Both the position numbers and the translations under genes were made by a program. This document shows, in pieces, positions 23,180-35,409 of a DNA stretch of 64,000 bases. Within the stretch, counting starts at the first letter, position 1, and the number at the start of each line of letters is the position of its first letter. The notes below the pieces were generated by a model. That model ran no database searches and had not been told where the DNA came from. It saw only the letters and a list, made by a program, of their open reading frames with translations. The stretch covers positions 198,295,640 to 198,359,639 of the forward strand of contig NC_133324.1 in the NCBI RefSeq assembly GCF_042186555.1, given 5' to 3'. Source of the DNA: Aquarana catesbeiana. Its lineage: Eukaryota > Chordata > Amphibia > Anura > Ranidae.

Positions 23180-23439
23180 CGCGAATCGTCACTCACCAAA
23201 CTTTTACTAACACGAGATTAGCAAAAGGAGCCCAAAGGGTGCCACGCTTGGTTCTGAACTGGCCTTTTCTAGTCTCGTCGTACGTGGTGTACGTCACCGC
23301 GTTCTTGGAGATCGGAAATTCCGTCAACTTTGTGCGACCGTGTGTACGCAAAACAAGTTTGAGCCAACATCTGTCGGAAAAAATCCATGGATTTTGTTGT
23401 CGGAATGTCCGATCAATGTCCGATCGTGTGTACGGGGCA
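23180..23439. repeat. Right TIR and subterminal region of Harbinger element 1
   Basis: Ends CGTGTGTACGGGGCA at 23439 before CTA. Contains the same CGGAAA/TTTCCG words, and is matched in reverse by 40965-41225 of element 2. It is the transposase-side end, upstream of the transposase start. Confidence 0.85.
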
Positions 23440-23517
23440 CTAGTCTGTATGAACAGTATGGCAGTTTGCTCACTGAACAGGATCAACAGGCAGTGTCAAC
23501 TCAACATGAAGTGAAAT

Positions 23518-24838
23518 TTAACCGCTTGAAGACCAGCCGCCGTCATTATAATGTGGTAGGTTGGCTCTTCTTGGTGAATTGCGGTATGTCTACTTCAGCC
23601 ACTTTAAGAGTGATAGGAGGCACGCATGTGCACCCACAGCGCCGCAGCTGATGCTCGTGGCTGGCGGCCGCGATGTCTGCTGGCCACCTGCAATCGCTCC
23701 ACAGAGAGCCAGAACGGGGATCTGTCAATGTAAACAAACAGCTCCCCGTTCTGACAGGGGAAGAGAGACAGATCTGCTGTTCCTAGTGATTTGGAACAGC
23801 GATCTCTCTACTCCTCCAGTCAGTCCCATCCCTCCACAGTTAGAAATACCTCCCAGGGAACACATTTAACCCCTTGATGCCCCCCTAGTGTTAACCACTT
23901 CCCTGCCAGTGACATTTACACAGTAATCAGTGCATTTTTAAGAAACACATACACAATATTGGTATAATGTTCAGCGCTAAACCATCTGATGAAAAAGATT
24001 AAAGTTTAACATTTAAATGAAAAGGCATGCATCTGCATGCTGATACATGAAAGTGCAACCATGTGAATGGTGAGTGGATTGAAAGTTCTGGGGGATGAAC
24101 CCCTAAAAATTAGTCTATAAAAAAGTCTCTAAATGGAGGCTGTAAAGGGAGCGAGGCTGCTTCAGGTGCAGGCTGGGGAACCCAATCACTGTGAACAAAG
24201 GAAAGCAAAAGGAGGAGAGAAGAGCCAAGCCAATCCTTTAAACAGCTTAGGAATTTATTCAGTGTATAAAAAGTATAAAGCAACACTAAAAACTTGCATG
24301 AAAAATATTGGAGCAGAGTGCTAAAGCGGGTGGGGGCTTCCACGTGCAGTGTCACAGGAGCACAGTGGCACAGGAGGACCGCCGGAAAGGTCTCTATTGA
24401 GGGATCCATGAGCACCGTGTATTAGCAGCAGCTGGAGCCTCAGTAAGCCTCATGGAGATGTCAGCTGACATAAAATCCATCCCCTATTTTGTAAACGCTA
24501 TAACTTTTGCACAAAGCAATCAATATACACTTATTGCAATTTTTTTTACCAAAAATATGTAGAAGAATACATATTGGCCTAAATTGATGAAGACTTTTTT
24601 TGTTTTTTTGGGGGGATATTTTTTATAGCGAAAAGTAGAAATTATTGTGTTTTTTTCAAAATTCTTTATTTGTTTCTAGCGCAAAAAATAAAAACCACAG
24701 AGGTGATCAAATACCACCAAAAGAAAGTTCTATTTGTGGCAGGACTGTGCAATTGTCAGTTAAAGTGACGCAGTGACGTATTGCAAAAAATGGCCTGGTC
24801 TTTAAGGGGGCAAATCCTTCCGCTCCTTAAGTGATTAA
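23518..24838 (-). mobile_element. TTAA-bounded element T3, interrupted
   Basis: Starts TTAACCGCTTGAAGACC at 23518 and ends CTTAAGTGATTAA at 24838. The internal blocks match T1 reversed: a GC-rich part, AACCCCTTGATGCC, TTACACAGTAATCAGTG, then after a gap TTTGCACAAAGC, TGTAGAAGAATACATATTGGC and GCCTGGTCTTTAAGGG. The gap, about 23945-24472, is an unrelated insertion. Confidence 0.65.
23945..24472. mobile_element. Unidentified insertion inside T3
   Basis: About 530 bp break the alignment of T3 to T1, between the AATCAGTGCATTTTTA block and the CCCTATTTTGTAAACG block. No open frame with a domain and no obvious terminal repeats; the family is unknown. Confidence 0.45.
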
Positions 24839-25101
24839 TGTAGATTTTTCCAGGCTTGCACGTTGGATGTTTTCTGTTTTCAGAGGAAAAAAAAAAACAT
24901 TTTGATTTCACATCTTCATAACTCTCTACAGGACCTCTTAACACAACAAGGGTAAAAACAACACTAATCAGAAGGCAAAAGGAGGCTGGGGTTTCTTACT
25001 AAGGACAGTACTAACCGGTAGTAAACAGTAGGCAGAAACAAGGTCCAGCATTCCTAGAGACAATTCTAGAATAGCTGTTCCAAGTGTTTTGTGTATAGAA
25101 A

Positions 25102-25275
25102 TGCCCTGTACACACGATAGGATTTTCCGACAACAAAATCCATGTTTTGGATTGCCGTCTCAAAAAAATTATAAAAATTTCTTATGGGTCCAACTGTCAT
25201 TCAAAGTGTGACAGCGCTGAAACCTGAAAATTGGCCTGGGCACGAAGGGGGTGAAAGTGCCCAGTACTGAAGTGC
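25102..25275. repeat. Harbinger end fragment joined to a TTAA-type repeat end
   Basis: 25102-25145 reads like a Harbinger terminus (TGCCCTGTACACACGATAGG then TTTTCCGACAACAAAATCC) but has no partner end nearby. From about 25190 to 25275 the sequence resembles the right end of a TTAA-bounded repeat, finishing GTACTGAAGTGCTTAA. Both are remnants. Confidence 0.5.
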
Positions 25276-25279
25276 TTAA

Positions 25280-27460
25280 TCAGGATTCATGAAGTAGTGG
25301 TTTTGACCAGGAGCTTTTGAGGAGAAAATGTGGATTTACTGTATTTTCTGGGGACTTGGGCCCCAGGATATGGTCTAAATGGTGAGATGGATTTTCTTTT
25401 GATATTGTGTTCTTCTTTTGATATAGATGTTATTTAGTGTATGCACAATTTAAATGTCTATGCCCTCTATGTAGGATTTTATTAGATTCACTGATGGGTT
25501 GTATACTTATTCAGCGCTCATATTTATTTTTTAGCAACAGTGTGCTTTTAACTTTCATATGATCATTTTAAAATGTCTTTTGTTCAAATTATTAGAAATA
25601 TAGTGGGGCCTCAGTGTTGACTATTCTATATGGGAAGCGGATGGATACTGTATATGGGTTCTGTTTGTAAAGGTATAAGTTAATCTAGTCCCGGTGATAA
25701 AATGAAGAAAAATTCACATTTAATCCTGTCCCCATAAATACTGTATGGGTGGGATGTTATCATGCTTAAACCAGATATAGAGCACTTAATTATCTAAAGC
25801 CTTACACCTTGAAAAATTTCACATGGTCATAGATGAAATGTGCCAGTGGTTGGCAAATATGAAGTTCACTCTCCTTACACCCCAGTCACAACAGTAGATA
25901 ACACACCCTTATTCCAACTTAGCACATTTGTTTTGCAGGAGGTCTGGAGGAATACTCTACACTGTGAATAAGGCCATGTCACCTGTCATTAGCCAACTTC
26001 CACTGACCTCAGTAAGGAAAATGGTAGGTGGAAGGTGGACATCCTAGTGTGTGGTGCTGGTCTGTGAGCCTACTTTAACTGACGTGGCCACATTATCTTT
26101 CAACTGTTGCTTGTGCTCTTTTCTGCTTGCTTTTAGTTTTGTGTAGAAACTTTACCTGCTTAATTTTGCTTACCAGTATTGGATGTCCTTCTAGGATGAT
26201 CACTTTGGGCAGTTTGAGATGCTTTTTAAATGCAGTGCTGTGAATCCTTAGGATTCAACCCTTAGTGCTCTCTGATATGCATAGTACAATGTTATTGAAA
26301 TTGAGTAATTGTTTATTGAGCATCTATTCATTTTTCTTGAGTGCAGACCTTGAGCCTCCTAGCAGGTTTTTGTAGAATTCATATAGATATTTGAATAAAA
26401 TGATGGTTTCCAGTATGACTGATTGACAGAAGCTTGTCGTAACACCGGCTTCTGTTGAACAGGAAGCAATACATGTGCACCCAAAGAAGTCAGCTGGTTC
26501 CTGCTGAACCGACTGACTTTCAGCCCACGTGTACCAGGCTTTAGGCCTTATTATTCTTGTCTTTCCATATGTCTTGTTATTCATTTTGGTATGATGACAA
26601 TAGCTAAAATGTCAAGACAACATCAGACCTAGATGTCTGAGGTTTAACCACTTCAATAGAAAAGAAAAATTACCGCGCTAACACAAAAAATGTAAATTAT
26701 ATATAGCAGCAGTTCTACAATTGTGGGATATACACAATCAAATAGGATAGTGGGTAAATAGGAACCACGCTACAAACAAGTAAATTATAAATAGATCTCT
26801 GAGGGATCGACATAAATATTAAAAGAAAAAAATTAAACACAACCCATGTGAAAATAAAACAATATGAAATATCACATCAGTGAAATAATAAAATCCAAAT
26901 ATAAATTCAAAAGATGTCCAATAGAAGCTAATAAATCCTTCCAGTGACAACACGTGAAAAAATCCACCACCAAGTAAATTGAATGCTTACCAACAGCAAG
27001 CTGTGAAACAGCTTGTAATAAAGACCAGGCACACGATCGTATTGACATCCTAATAAGATCGACAATATGGGGGGAGGATGACCAGGATAGCCAGGCAGAC
27101 CAGGTAGATCAGGGCAGCTCCGTCCAAAGGATCTTGGAGGTGTAGGTGTCTCCCCTGCTCCTAGACTGAGTCAGCAATACAAAAGCAACTGAATCCTGAG
27201 AGTGTTATCTGCAAGTACGAGTGAGCAGGGGTTGGAGAAGCAGTACTTAGGCACCTGGCATGTAACTAACATATACCAAAGAAGATTTGTTTTTAATTGT
27301 GATGTAAGCGCATTACTTTTCCATTAAAATTGTTACCCAAGAGGTTTTTTGGAGGCTTTGTGTTAATTTTATTTCTACATGTGGAGAGAGCTGTTATCCA
27401 TTTGAATCTGAGGAGATCAGGGTGGAGATCGGTTTGATCATCTGCATAAAGCTTGAAGTG
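25280..27460. other. AT-rich sequence, no gene recognised
   Basis: Frames are short and without domains. 26640-27300 has the look of a dispersed repeat (ACCGCGCTAACACAAAAAATG, then a GGAGGTGTAGGTGTC stretch near 27130), but I could not define ends or family. Confidence 0.45.
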
Positions 27461-27462
27461 AC

Positions 27463-28621
27463 TTAACCACTTCCGGACTGCCCACCGTCGTTTTATGTCG
27501 GCTGTTTGAAGAGGAGTATCATTGTTATGGCAGCAGCTAGCTGCCATAACCCTGGTATACTCTTCTTCAGTGAGCAGTCTGGTTTCATATAAAAGTGGTC
27601 TCTGCGGTGGATTCGCTGCAAGATCACTTTTAGCGGCAGCGGGAGAGGGCCCCCCCTCCTCCTGCCACGCTCCGGTGTCCTCCGCCGCTTACCGGAGCCA
27701 TCGGCAGCGGTGGAGACAATTGGATCTTCATCCTTGCTGGGCATGGAGACGAGTGAGGGGAAGATGGCCCCCACCCATCTCCATAACAATGCAGGGCGGA
27801 AACGACGTCAAAACGTCACTTCCGCCCATAGCTATTAAAGGTCCATTTTTTAAATTATTTTTTTAAATGACAATTTTTTTTTTATTGCATTTTAGTGAAA
27901 ATATGAGATCTGAGGTCTTTTTGACCCCAGATCTCATATTTAAAAGGTCCTGTCATGCTTTTTTTCTATTACAAGGGATGTTTACATCCCTTTGTAATAG
28001 AAATAAAAGTGACATAATTTAAAAAAAAAAAACAGTGGAAAAATTAATAAAAGGTAAAATAAAAATTTTTTAAAAATTTAAAATGCGCCCCGTCCCAACG
28101 AGCTTGTGTGCAGAAGGGGAACGCATACGTGAGTAGCTCCCACATATGATAACGGTGTTCAAACCACACATGTGAGGTATCACCGCGATCGGTAGAGCAA
28201 GAGCAAAAATTCTAGCCCTAGACCTCCTCTGTAACTCAAAACATGCAACTTATGGAGTTTTAAGGATAACAGTTTGTCGTCATTCCATGAGCTGGTGCAA
28301 TTTTGAAACATGACATGTTGGCTATCAATTTACTTGGCGTAACATTATATTTCACAATATAAGAAAAAATTGGGCTAACTTTACTGTTGTCTTATTTTTT
28401 CATTAAAAAAAGTGTATTTTTTCCAAAAAAAGTGCGCTTGTAAGACCGCTGCGCAGATATAGTGTGCCAGAAAGTATTGCAACGACTGCCATTTAATTCT
28501 CTAGGGTGTTAGAAAAAAATGTATAATGTTTGGGGGTTCTAAGCAATTTTCTAGCAAAAAAAACAGTTTTCAACTTGTAGACAACAAATCTAAGAAAGAG
28601 GCTCGGTCCTCAAGTGGTTAA
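27463..28621 (+). mobile_element. TTAA-bounded non-autonomous element T4 (second family)
   Basis: Begins TTAACCACTTCCGGACTG and ends CCTCAAGTGGTTAA, so the TTAACCACTT tips are perfect inverted repeats. The interior differs from T1-T3. It carries three hairpins: TTATGGCAGCAGCTAGCTGCC near 27525, GATCTGAGGTC facing GACCCCAGATC near 27905-27940, and TATTACAAGGGATG facing CATCCCTTTGTAATA near 27967-28000. The frames overlapping 27493-27866 are antisense mirrors of GC-rich DNA without a domain. Confidence 0.7.
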
Positions 28622-30039
28622 TCACACATGCGATTGAAATCTACAGTCTGGTGAGCCTTATTCTATAAGGGTGTGGACTGGCACTTGTTCACTTTGGTGA
28701 AGGATCTACGGTGTTCAACATTTTCCACTTTATGAAGAGTAGCGCTATTTTCACAATTGTTTCTTTTTTGATATTTGAAGTTATTTATGATGGACAATTG
28801 TTTTTAATGATTTTATTATGGACACTTTTGAATAATTTGTTTTTCTTTTGCGCTACTGTGATTGTGTAGATTGACACTACATTGTTTTCCACCCTTTGTT
28901 TTATTTTAGACATGATGAAGAAGCAACACTTTTGCAACCTTGTAGAAGTCACATGATCATTGACACAATGTGTCAGGAGGAGCCGGGTGATGTCACTTCC
29001 GGTCACCGCCGAAATCGGACATTTGGCTTTCTGCTAGCCCATGGAGTATGCCTATGCTTTATGACACTCATTTATGAGCATTAAACAAATGTGAGTGTTC
29101 CTTTCTTTTTTTAATAGTAAACGGTTTTAGCAGTACTATACTATGGCAAATGTTATTTTCTATATTGTCGTGGACTGAGGAGCAGAGTTTGAGGGTGTAC
29201 ATACACCCTGGGGAGAAAGTGGAACACTGAACGTGTAATAAAAAGTACAGTTTGAGAGTATGGGTCAAAAATTCAGGTGAGCGGCTATATTGCACTGTGG
29301 TAGAGCACTATTAGCATGAAATAAATTCACATGAAGAGTAGAGGACTGAGGATTGAAGGATTGAAGAATTAAATTCACTGCAAATCAAAAAATATTTGTG
29401 GGAACAATGTTTTCAGCTCTTTGGTTCTTTTATGTAGATCTATTATAGTTTGGATTATAAGTGGACATTATTGTTATTATATTCTTGTTTTATATAATTT
29501 ATACACTGTGTGGAAGAACTGAAATTTTAGGAGCAATACCCAGTACGGTATAGCACGGTTTTCAAAATATTTTTCTTTTGCAGCACTGGGGTTCAGCAAC
29601 AATACCCAGTAGGAGTTAAAGGATTATTTGTGAATATAATATTACACTTGAGGGTATTATTGGAGCACAATATATTTACTTTTTTTGGTGGATGTTCACT
29701 TAATTCATTATTTGTAGACAAGATGAATACAGATACAAGAAACAAACATAAGATTGTTATTTGTGTTTATTCTTATTAAAACACACATCACACTGATTTA
29801 CAACAATACTTTTTTACATGTGGGGACACATGGAGTGTTGCCAGCTGTTTCCCTGATATTATAAATTACTTGGGTGGTTGCACACAGGTAGACTTTGCTT
29901 TTTTATGTAACCCTTTTACTTCACCCTTAACTGACCTCAACTAATTAAATTACCAATAAACTATCTATCCCCTAAAACCTAACCCTAACTTTAAGAAAGA
30001 GAAAGTCATTGTTACAACAACGTTCTAGCACAAAAGTAA
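28622..30039. other. AT-rich sequence, no gene recognised
   Basis: Contains a TTTGCGCTACTGTGATTG-type stretch near 28850 and a repeated phrase AGCAATACCCAGTA (near 29532 and 29598). No supported gene. Confidence 0.45.
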
Positions 30040-31480
30040 TGTGTCAGAGGCAATGTGTCAGGGAGGCTCCTGTCATGTGATGCGTCTTCATTGTGACAGC
30101 TCTTATATAACTGAGGGTGGGGTCACCCGGTGATGTAACTGGGTGACCCCACCCCATCTGATGCCACGGGGCTTCCCCATGGCTTCTCCATGGCGTCAGA
30201 GGGGGCAGGGCCACCCAGTGATGTAAACAGGTGACTCCTCCCCTTCTGACGCCACAGGGCCCTGTGGTGTCACAGTGAAGACGCGTCACATGGCGAGAGC
30301 CTCCCATGGAGGCGAATCGGTTTCGGCTTTTTTTTTTTCTTTTTCGGTCCGTCGGGCGGCATGATAGAAGAGGATGAATGGACATTGTGGAACATTTTTA
30401 TTTTTTTATTTTTTAATAAAGGACTTGTCCCAAGCTGTCTCTTGTCTTTTTTACCATTTTGACACTTTTTTTGTGAAATGGTAGGGGTACTTCTACCCCG
30501 TTACCATTTCACACCGGGGGAGGACGGGATCTGGGGGTCACCTTGTTAAAGGGGGCTTCCAGATTCCGATAAGCCCCCTGCCTGTAGACCCCCAAAACCA
30601 CCGGTTGCAAAGGTTGTGGGGATGAGGCCCTTGTCCCCATCAACATGGAGACAAGGTGCTTTGGGGGGCTACCCCAAAGCACCCTCCCCATGCTGAGGGC
30701 ATGTAGCTGGTACAGTTCAGGAGGGGGGGCGCTCTCTCGCCCCCCCTCTTTTCCTGCGGCCTGCCAGGTCGCATGCTCAGCTAAGGATCTGTTATGGATT
30801 TTGGGGGGACCCCTACGCCATTTTTTTTTAAATTTGGCACAGGGCTCCCCTTAATTTCCATACCAGACCCGAAGAGCCTGGTATGAATTTTAGGGGGACC
30901 CCCACACAATTTTTATTTTTAAATTTGGTTCGGGGTTCCCCTTAATATTCATCCCAGACCCAAAGGGCCTGGTAATGGACTGGGGAGGATCCCATGCTCT
31001 TTTTTTCAATCAGTTTTATCTATATTGCGGAGATCCAACAATTCATTACAGCCAAATTAGTTTTAAATGACAATTTTTCCTTTAGAAATGTAATTTTGCT
31101 GTGGTACTGTCCTAAACATGGTAAAAATGTGCCACTTTACAGCCATACTATAGACACCCCCCCCCAGGAACAATATTTAAGGAATATTTCATTTGTATTG
31201 TTTCACTTTAAGCATTAAAAAAAAATCACTGCTCCCGAAAAAACTGCCATTTTTAAAAAAATTTTTGTATTGATACATGTCCCCTGGGGCGGGACCCATG
31301 TCCCCAAACACTTTTTAAGGCAATAACTTGCATATAAGCCTTTAAAATTAGCACTTTTGATTATTCATGTTCGTGTCCCATAGACTTTAACGGTGTTTGT
31401 GTGTTCTGCCAAATTTTTTGCCTGTTCGCATGTTCTGCTGCAAACCAAACAGGAGAGTGTTCGGCTCATCCCTACTTGCT
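30040..31480 (+). repeat. Ranid-type interspersed repeat, copy B
   Basis: Same orientation and landmark order as copy A: TAATAAAGGACTTGTC, GTGAAATGGTAGGGGTAC, CTTGTTAAAGGGGGCTTCC, GGGCATGTAGC, the CCCCTTAATATTCATCCC block, then CCACTTTACAGCCATACTA, CATGTCCCCTGGGGC and a GTTCGC-rich tail. It has a single arm of the large inverted repeat preceded by a GC-rich segment (30100-30290) with mirrored GGGTGACCCC words. It lacks the foldback insertion present in copy A. Confidence 0.7.
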
Positions 31481-31489
31481 AGCTTTCAT

Positions 31490-32355
31490 CTTGGATGCCC
31501 CAGGAGGAGGGTTGGAATTCAGTCCAACCAGGTAGCTAGCCTTCCACAATACTGTATGTAGGAAGATGGGACAAAGTACTGCATGTATTTTTACTTTGTA
31601 CCTTTTTTAGTGTTTGTACCCTGTTTTAATGTTATAATTTTAACAACATAATATAAAAATGTAATAATTTGAGGACATAAAAAGATCCAGAAAAGATCAT
31701 AACACCATCCATCTCTCTAGTGTATGAGTTCATGGCTATTTTTTAGATTTCATTCTTAAAAATAGAACAGAATTTGTATTATTTTTCTAACATTCTATAA
31801 TTATGTGATTTCCCTTGGAATATGCAATTGCTATTATTTTTCCTATTATGATTGCCTCCTGCTAGCATCTAACTACAATTTAGACCATGCTATAAGTTTT
31901 TTTCCTGCTTACTTTGTTAACTTGAATTGAGTATAATAGTCATAATTTTTTTTCAAAATTTAATGTTAATGTTTTCTACAGAACATTTATACATTTTTCA
32001 GGGTCTTTTTTCAACTCTCAATAACCACACAGTGTATTATGATTTATTTGTTCTTCAAGGAACATCAATAAATAGACTTTTGTACACAAATAACATTAAA
32101 CATGACGGAGTAGCATTTAGTAATTGACAAGTAATGCGTGCACGGGAAAAATTACCATACATGGGAAGCAGCATTTTTCATATAAATGACCTGCCAAGAG
32201 ATTGTGATTTTTTTTTGTCTGATCTTAATTTTAAAGAGTAGATTCCTGAAGAGATGTTGGCTTTCATGAAGGGTGGCATCCAGGTAGATTCAGAGCCGTA
32301 GAGACATCAGCTGAAGCTTATTCTTCATTTGGGTCATTTTCTGCATTGACTAAGC
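31490..32355. other. AT-rich sequence, no feature recognised
   Basis: No domain-bearing frame. Nothing supported. Confidence 0.5.
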
Positions 32356-32359
32356 TTAA

Positions 32360-32870
32360 CGTGGTTGTAAAGTCAGAAGTTTTTTTTATCTTAATGCATT
32401 CTATGCATTAAGATAAAAAAAACCTTCTGTGTGCAGCAGCCACTCCAGTACGTCCTAATACTTACCTGAGGCCCATCTCTCTCCAGCGATGTCCACGAGT
32501 GCCTCAGCTGTCTGGACTCTCCTACTGATTAGTCGAGACACAGCAGCAGCTCCATTGGCTCCCACTGCTGTCAATCAAAGTCAGTTAATCAATCAGGAGA
32601 GAGAGGGGGCAGGGCCGAACTGGGGCTCCATGTCTGAATGGACACAGGGAGCTGTGACTCGGCTCAGATGCCCCCATGGCAAGCCGCTTGCTGTGGGGCC
32701 GGTTGACAGGAGGGAGGGTCTAGGAGAGTCGAAGAGGGACCCGAGAAGAGGAGGATCTGGGCTGCCAAAAACCACTGCACAGAGCAGAGGATCTGGGCTG
32801 CCCAAAACCACTGCACAGAGTTGACTATTGTCACCAGAACCAACAACTCAGAGGACTTACCTCACTCAGA
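32360..32870. repeat. Dispersed repeat with a perfect hairpin and a 33-bp duplication
   Basis: 32380-32424 is a near-perfect hairpin (TTTTATCTTAATGCAT facing ATGCATTAAGATAAAA). Near 32752-32820 the phrase GAGGATCTGGGCTGCC with ACCACTGCACAGAG occurs twice in tandem. The segment 32470-32700 is GC-richer than its surroundings. The open frame at 32489-32824 runs through the duplication and has no known domain. Confidence 0.55.
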
Positions 32871-33009
32871 GATTTTTTTCCCACTTCCTGCTGTGTTTAC
32901 ATGACAGGAAGTGAAGGAAATCTATTTCATCAGACATAGCTGAGAAAAAAAAAGTGTCAGGGGTTTTAACATTTTCTAGTCTATCCAAGATGAAATTAAA
33001 TAAAACATT

Positions 33010-33680
33010 TTTTTTTCCTCAGTTTAGGTCAATATGTATTCTTCTACATATTTTTGGTAAAAAAATCGCAATAAGCGTTTATTGATTGGTTTGGGCAAAA
33101 GTTATAGCGTCTACAAAATAGGAGATAGTTTTTATTGGCATTATATGGCATTTTTATTAATATTTTTTTTTACTAGTAATGGCGGTGATCAGCAATTTTT
33201 TATCATGACTGCGACATTATGGCGGACAGATCGGGCACTTTTGGTGCGATTTTGGGACCATTTGGGACACATTTATACAGCGATCAGTGCAATTAAAAAT
33301 TCATTGATTACTGTGTAAATGTGACTGGCAGTGAAGGGGTTAACCACTAGGTGGTGCTATAGGGGTTAAGTGTGTCCTAGGGAGTGATTCTAGCTGTGGG
33401 GGCTATGTGTGACACGACACTGATCACCGCTCCAGATTACAGGGAGCTGTGATCAGTGTCCTGTCACTAGGCAGAACGGGGAAATGCTTGTTTACATCAG
33501 CATTTCCCTGTTCTTCCTCACCGTGAGATGATCGCGGGTATCCCCGCGGACATCGAGTGCGGGCCGGCATGTGCACACCTGCAAACCGCTTCTTAAAGGG
33601 CAATGTACAGGTACGTTAATCTGCCTGTAAGTGCCCTTCTGTCGATGTATATCGGCAGGAGCCCGTCAGCAAGCGGTTAA
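33010..33680 (+). mobile_element. TTAA-bounded element T5, left end lost
   Basis: Shares the T1 blocks CAATATGTATTCTTCTACAT, AGTGAAGGGGTTAACC and CCTAGGGAGTGATTCTAGC, then ends AGCAAGCGGTTAA at 33680. The left TTAA terminus is absent. Confidence 0.6.
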
Positions 33681-33684
33681 AGCA

Positions 33685-34095
33685 GTAGTAAAGCCTTGCA
33701 TTAAAAAAAATAAAAACGTCTCCCTGCAAGTTAATGCCATATCTTGCTGGTATGCATAGCACACTAGCACATTTTGAGAGACTTACCTTAAAACAAAGCC
33801 CTCACCACTGACAGAGCTACCATTATCACCCTGTTTCCTTCTGGGTTTGAGGGATCCAGTAGTTTAAATGGGTGAGCCGTGATGATGTCACTTCCACACA
33901 TGCACACGGTAGTTGTGGCTGTAGCACACAGCTCTAAAGGGAAGGCATGAGTTTGCCATCCCCTCAGAGCGCATGCGCTGGTGACGTCACTGGCTGCAGA
34001 AACAGTGAATATCTCCTAAATAGCCTGTTTAGGATATTCCTTATACCTACAGGTAAGCTTTTTTTATAAGCTTACCTGTAGGTACAAGTGTCCAA
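33685..34095. repeat. Dispersed repeat related to 11126-11435
   Basis: Ends in a palindrome at about 34050-34086 (CTACAGGTAAGC facing GCTTACCTGTAG) next to GTGAATATCTCCTAAA, as in the relative upstream. The middle contains CGCATGCGCTGGTGACGTCA. Confidence 0.55.
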
Positions 34096-35405
34096 TCAGT
34101 GTTTACTACCGCTTTTATGATCTACTGTAAATACATAGTAAATATGCATCTAATAATTACAAACTGTTTTACTTGCCAAAGGATTTTAACCAGTTTAACC
34201 AGTCAGTCTTGCCAAAGAACCTGAGTCTTGGACCTCAACTGCAATGTCAGCACAGATTCTTTAAGGACACATCCTCAGCCTCCAACCTTCTGACAATAAA
34301 CAGCATGCCGATGAGTCATTAGTCTGCTCTCTCTTCCTGTCAGCTTGCTTCCTGTAGTCTCAGTCTGCTGTGTAGGTGATTACAGGAGACTGATATCAAG
34401 GCAAACATACATACACTAGCTGTATTCAAAAATACATATTGTGATTTGTTTTTTTTAATTTTTTTATATAAAGATGAGACACAGATACAAACATAAAGAC
34501 AACTTTGCAATGCATATAGACTGTAATGAACACCTCAGGTATAACAACCATACAAAACAGTTGCATGTGAGTGAAGGTCGCTATTCGGCCAGACTCATAC
34601 CACTCGCTGAAGTTTAATATAGGGTAAACTTAGGCATCTGTGCCCATCACTTTGTGTTTCATTTTTTATTGCGAAAGAGAAATAGGAAAGGAAACTAGAG
34701 AGAAAACGAGGGAAAGAGAGGGCAGGGAGAAAGAGAGAGAGGGTGAAAAGATAAAAAAAAAAACCTCTGCGTTCCTCCGACTTATCTCGCAACGCAAAGG
34801 TCAGATCTTCCATTTGCTCAATGTCATGATTTGTTTTTAAATTCTAATAGACCTTCACACATAAAATAAACTTGCTCTTTTCTGCTTCCATCCTCTTCTA
34901 TCTCACACATTTGCAGTCACTTTCTTGTCATTTATGTTTATTATTTTTAATACTCTTGGTGTCGCTTGCCACTTTCAGATTTCTTGCCTAGGCAAGGGTG
35001 ACATACTATCAGCCCCCTCAGTCTTCTGGAATATCCATATTACGCATCAGGCTGTGGAGCTCAAGTATCTGGTAATTTTGATGTTACATGCCTTTCAAGA
35101 CCTGTGGCAGGTTTTTGTATGCATGAGATCAAGAGGTGTGCCATCAGAGGACCAACTATAAAAATGGAGGAAGAGACTGCTGGCTCCCAATAACAAGAAT
35201 CTGAAGCTGGTGGCATGAAAGAAAAGCGACATTGGAGAACTGCAAAGAAGACAACATTAAGCCCCATGGACTAGTGAGTACGTCCTTATTTATTTCCATG
35301 CAGGGACACTCATACAAGAGGCTGTATTTAGGTTCTGATAAGTAGGGGGAAGTTCCTCTTAGCCTTTTGATGTTCTCTCTATAGCAGTTTTACTCCTACA
35401 GGGTA
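34096..35405. other. No gene recognised; purine-rich tract
   Basis: A GA-rich tract lies at about 34670-34760. The frame at 34925-35161 follows an acceptor-like CCACTTTCAG but shows no domain or good donor, so it is not called. Confidence 0.45.
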
Positions 35406-35409
35406 GCAG

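Larger units (their letters stand above)
16595..23439. mobile_element. Harbinger element 1, three-gene type, 6.8 kb
   Basis: The TIRs begin TGCCCCGTACACACGGTCGG at 16595 and are mirrored at 23439, flanked by the 3-bp target duplication CTA (16592-16594 and 23440-23442), as expected for PIF/Harbinger. The element carries a MADF gene (minus, 17655-18669), a Myb/SANT-like gene (plus, 18959-20136) and a DDE transposase gene (minus, 20985-22964). Subterminal regions are rich in CGGAAA/TTTCCG words that could bind an element-encoded protein. It is the inverted counterpart of the element at 40965-48214. All three genes are damaged, so it is not autonomous now. Confidence 0.92.

Noticed and set aside
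27493..27866. Overlapping ~100-codon frames on both strands in T4
   Set aside because: Stop-poor GC-rich DNA inside a TTAA-bounded repeat; no domain and no splice context.
34970..35161. Open frame after an acceptor-like CCACTTTCAG
   Set aside because: Hydrophobic, no domain, no good donor; likely chance.
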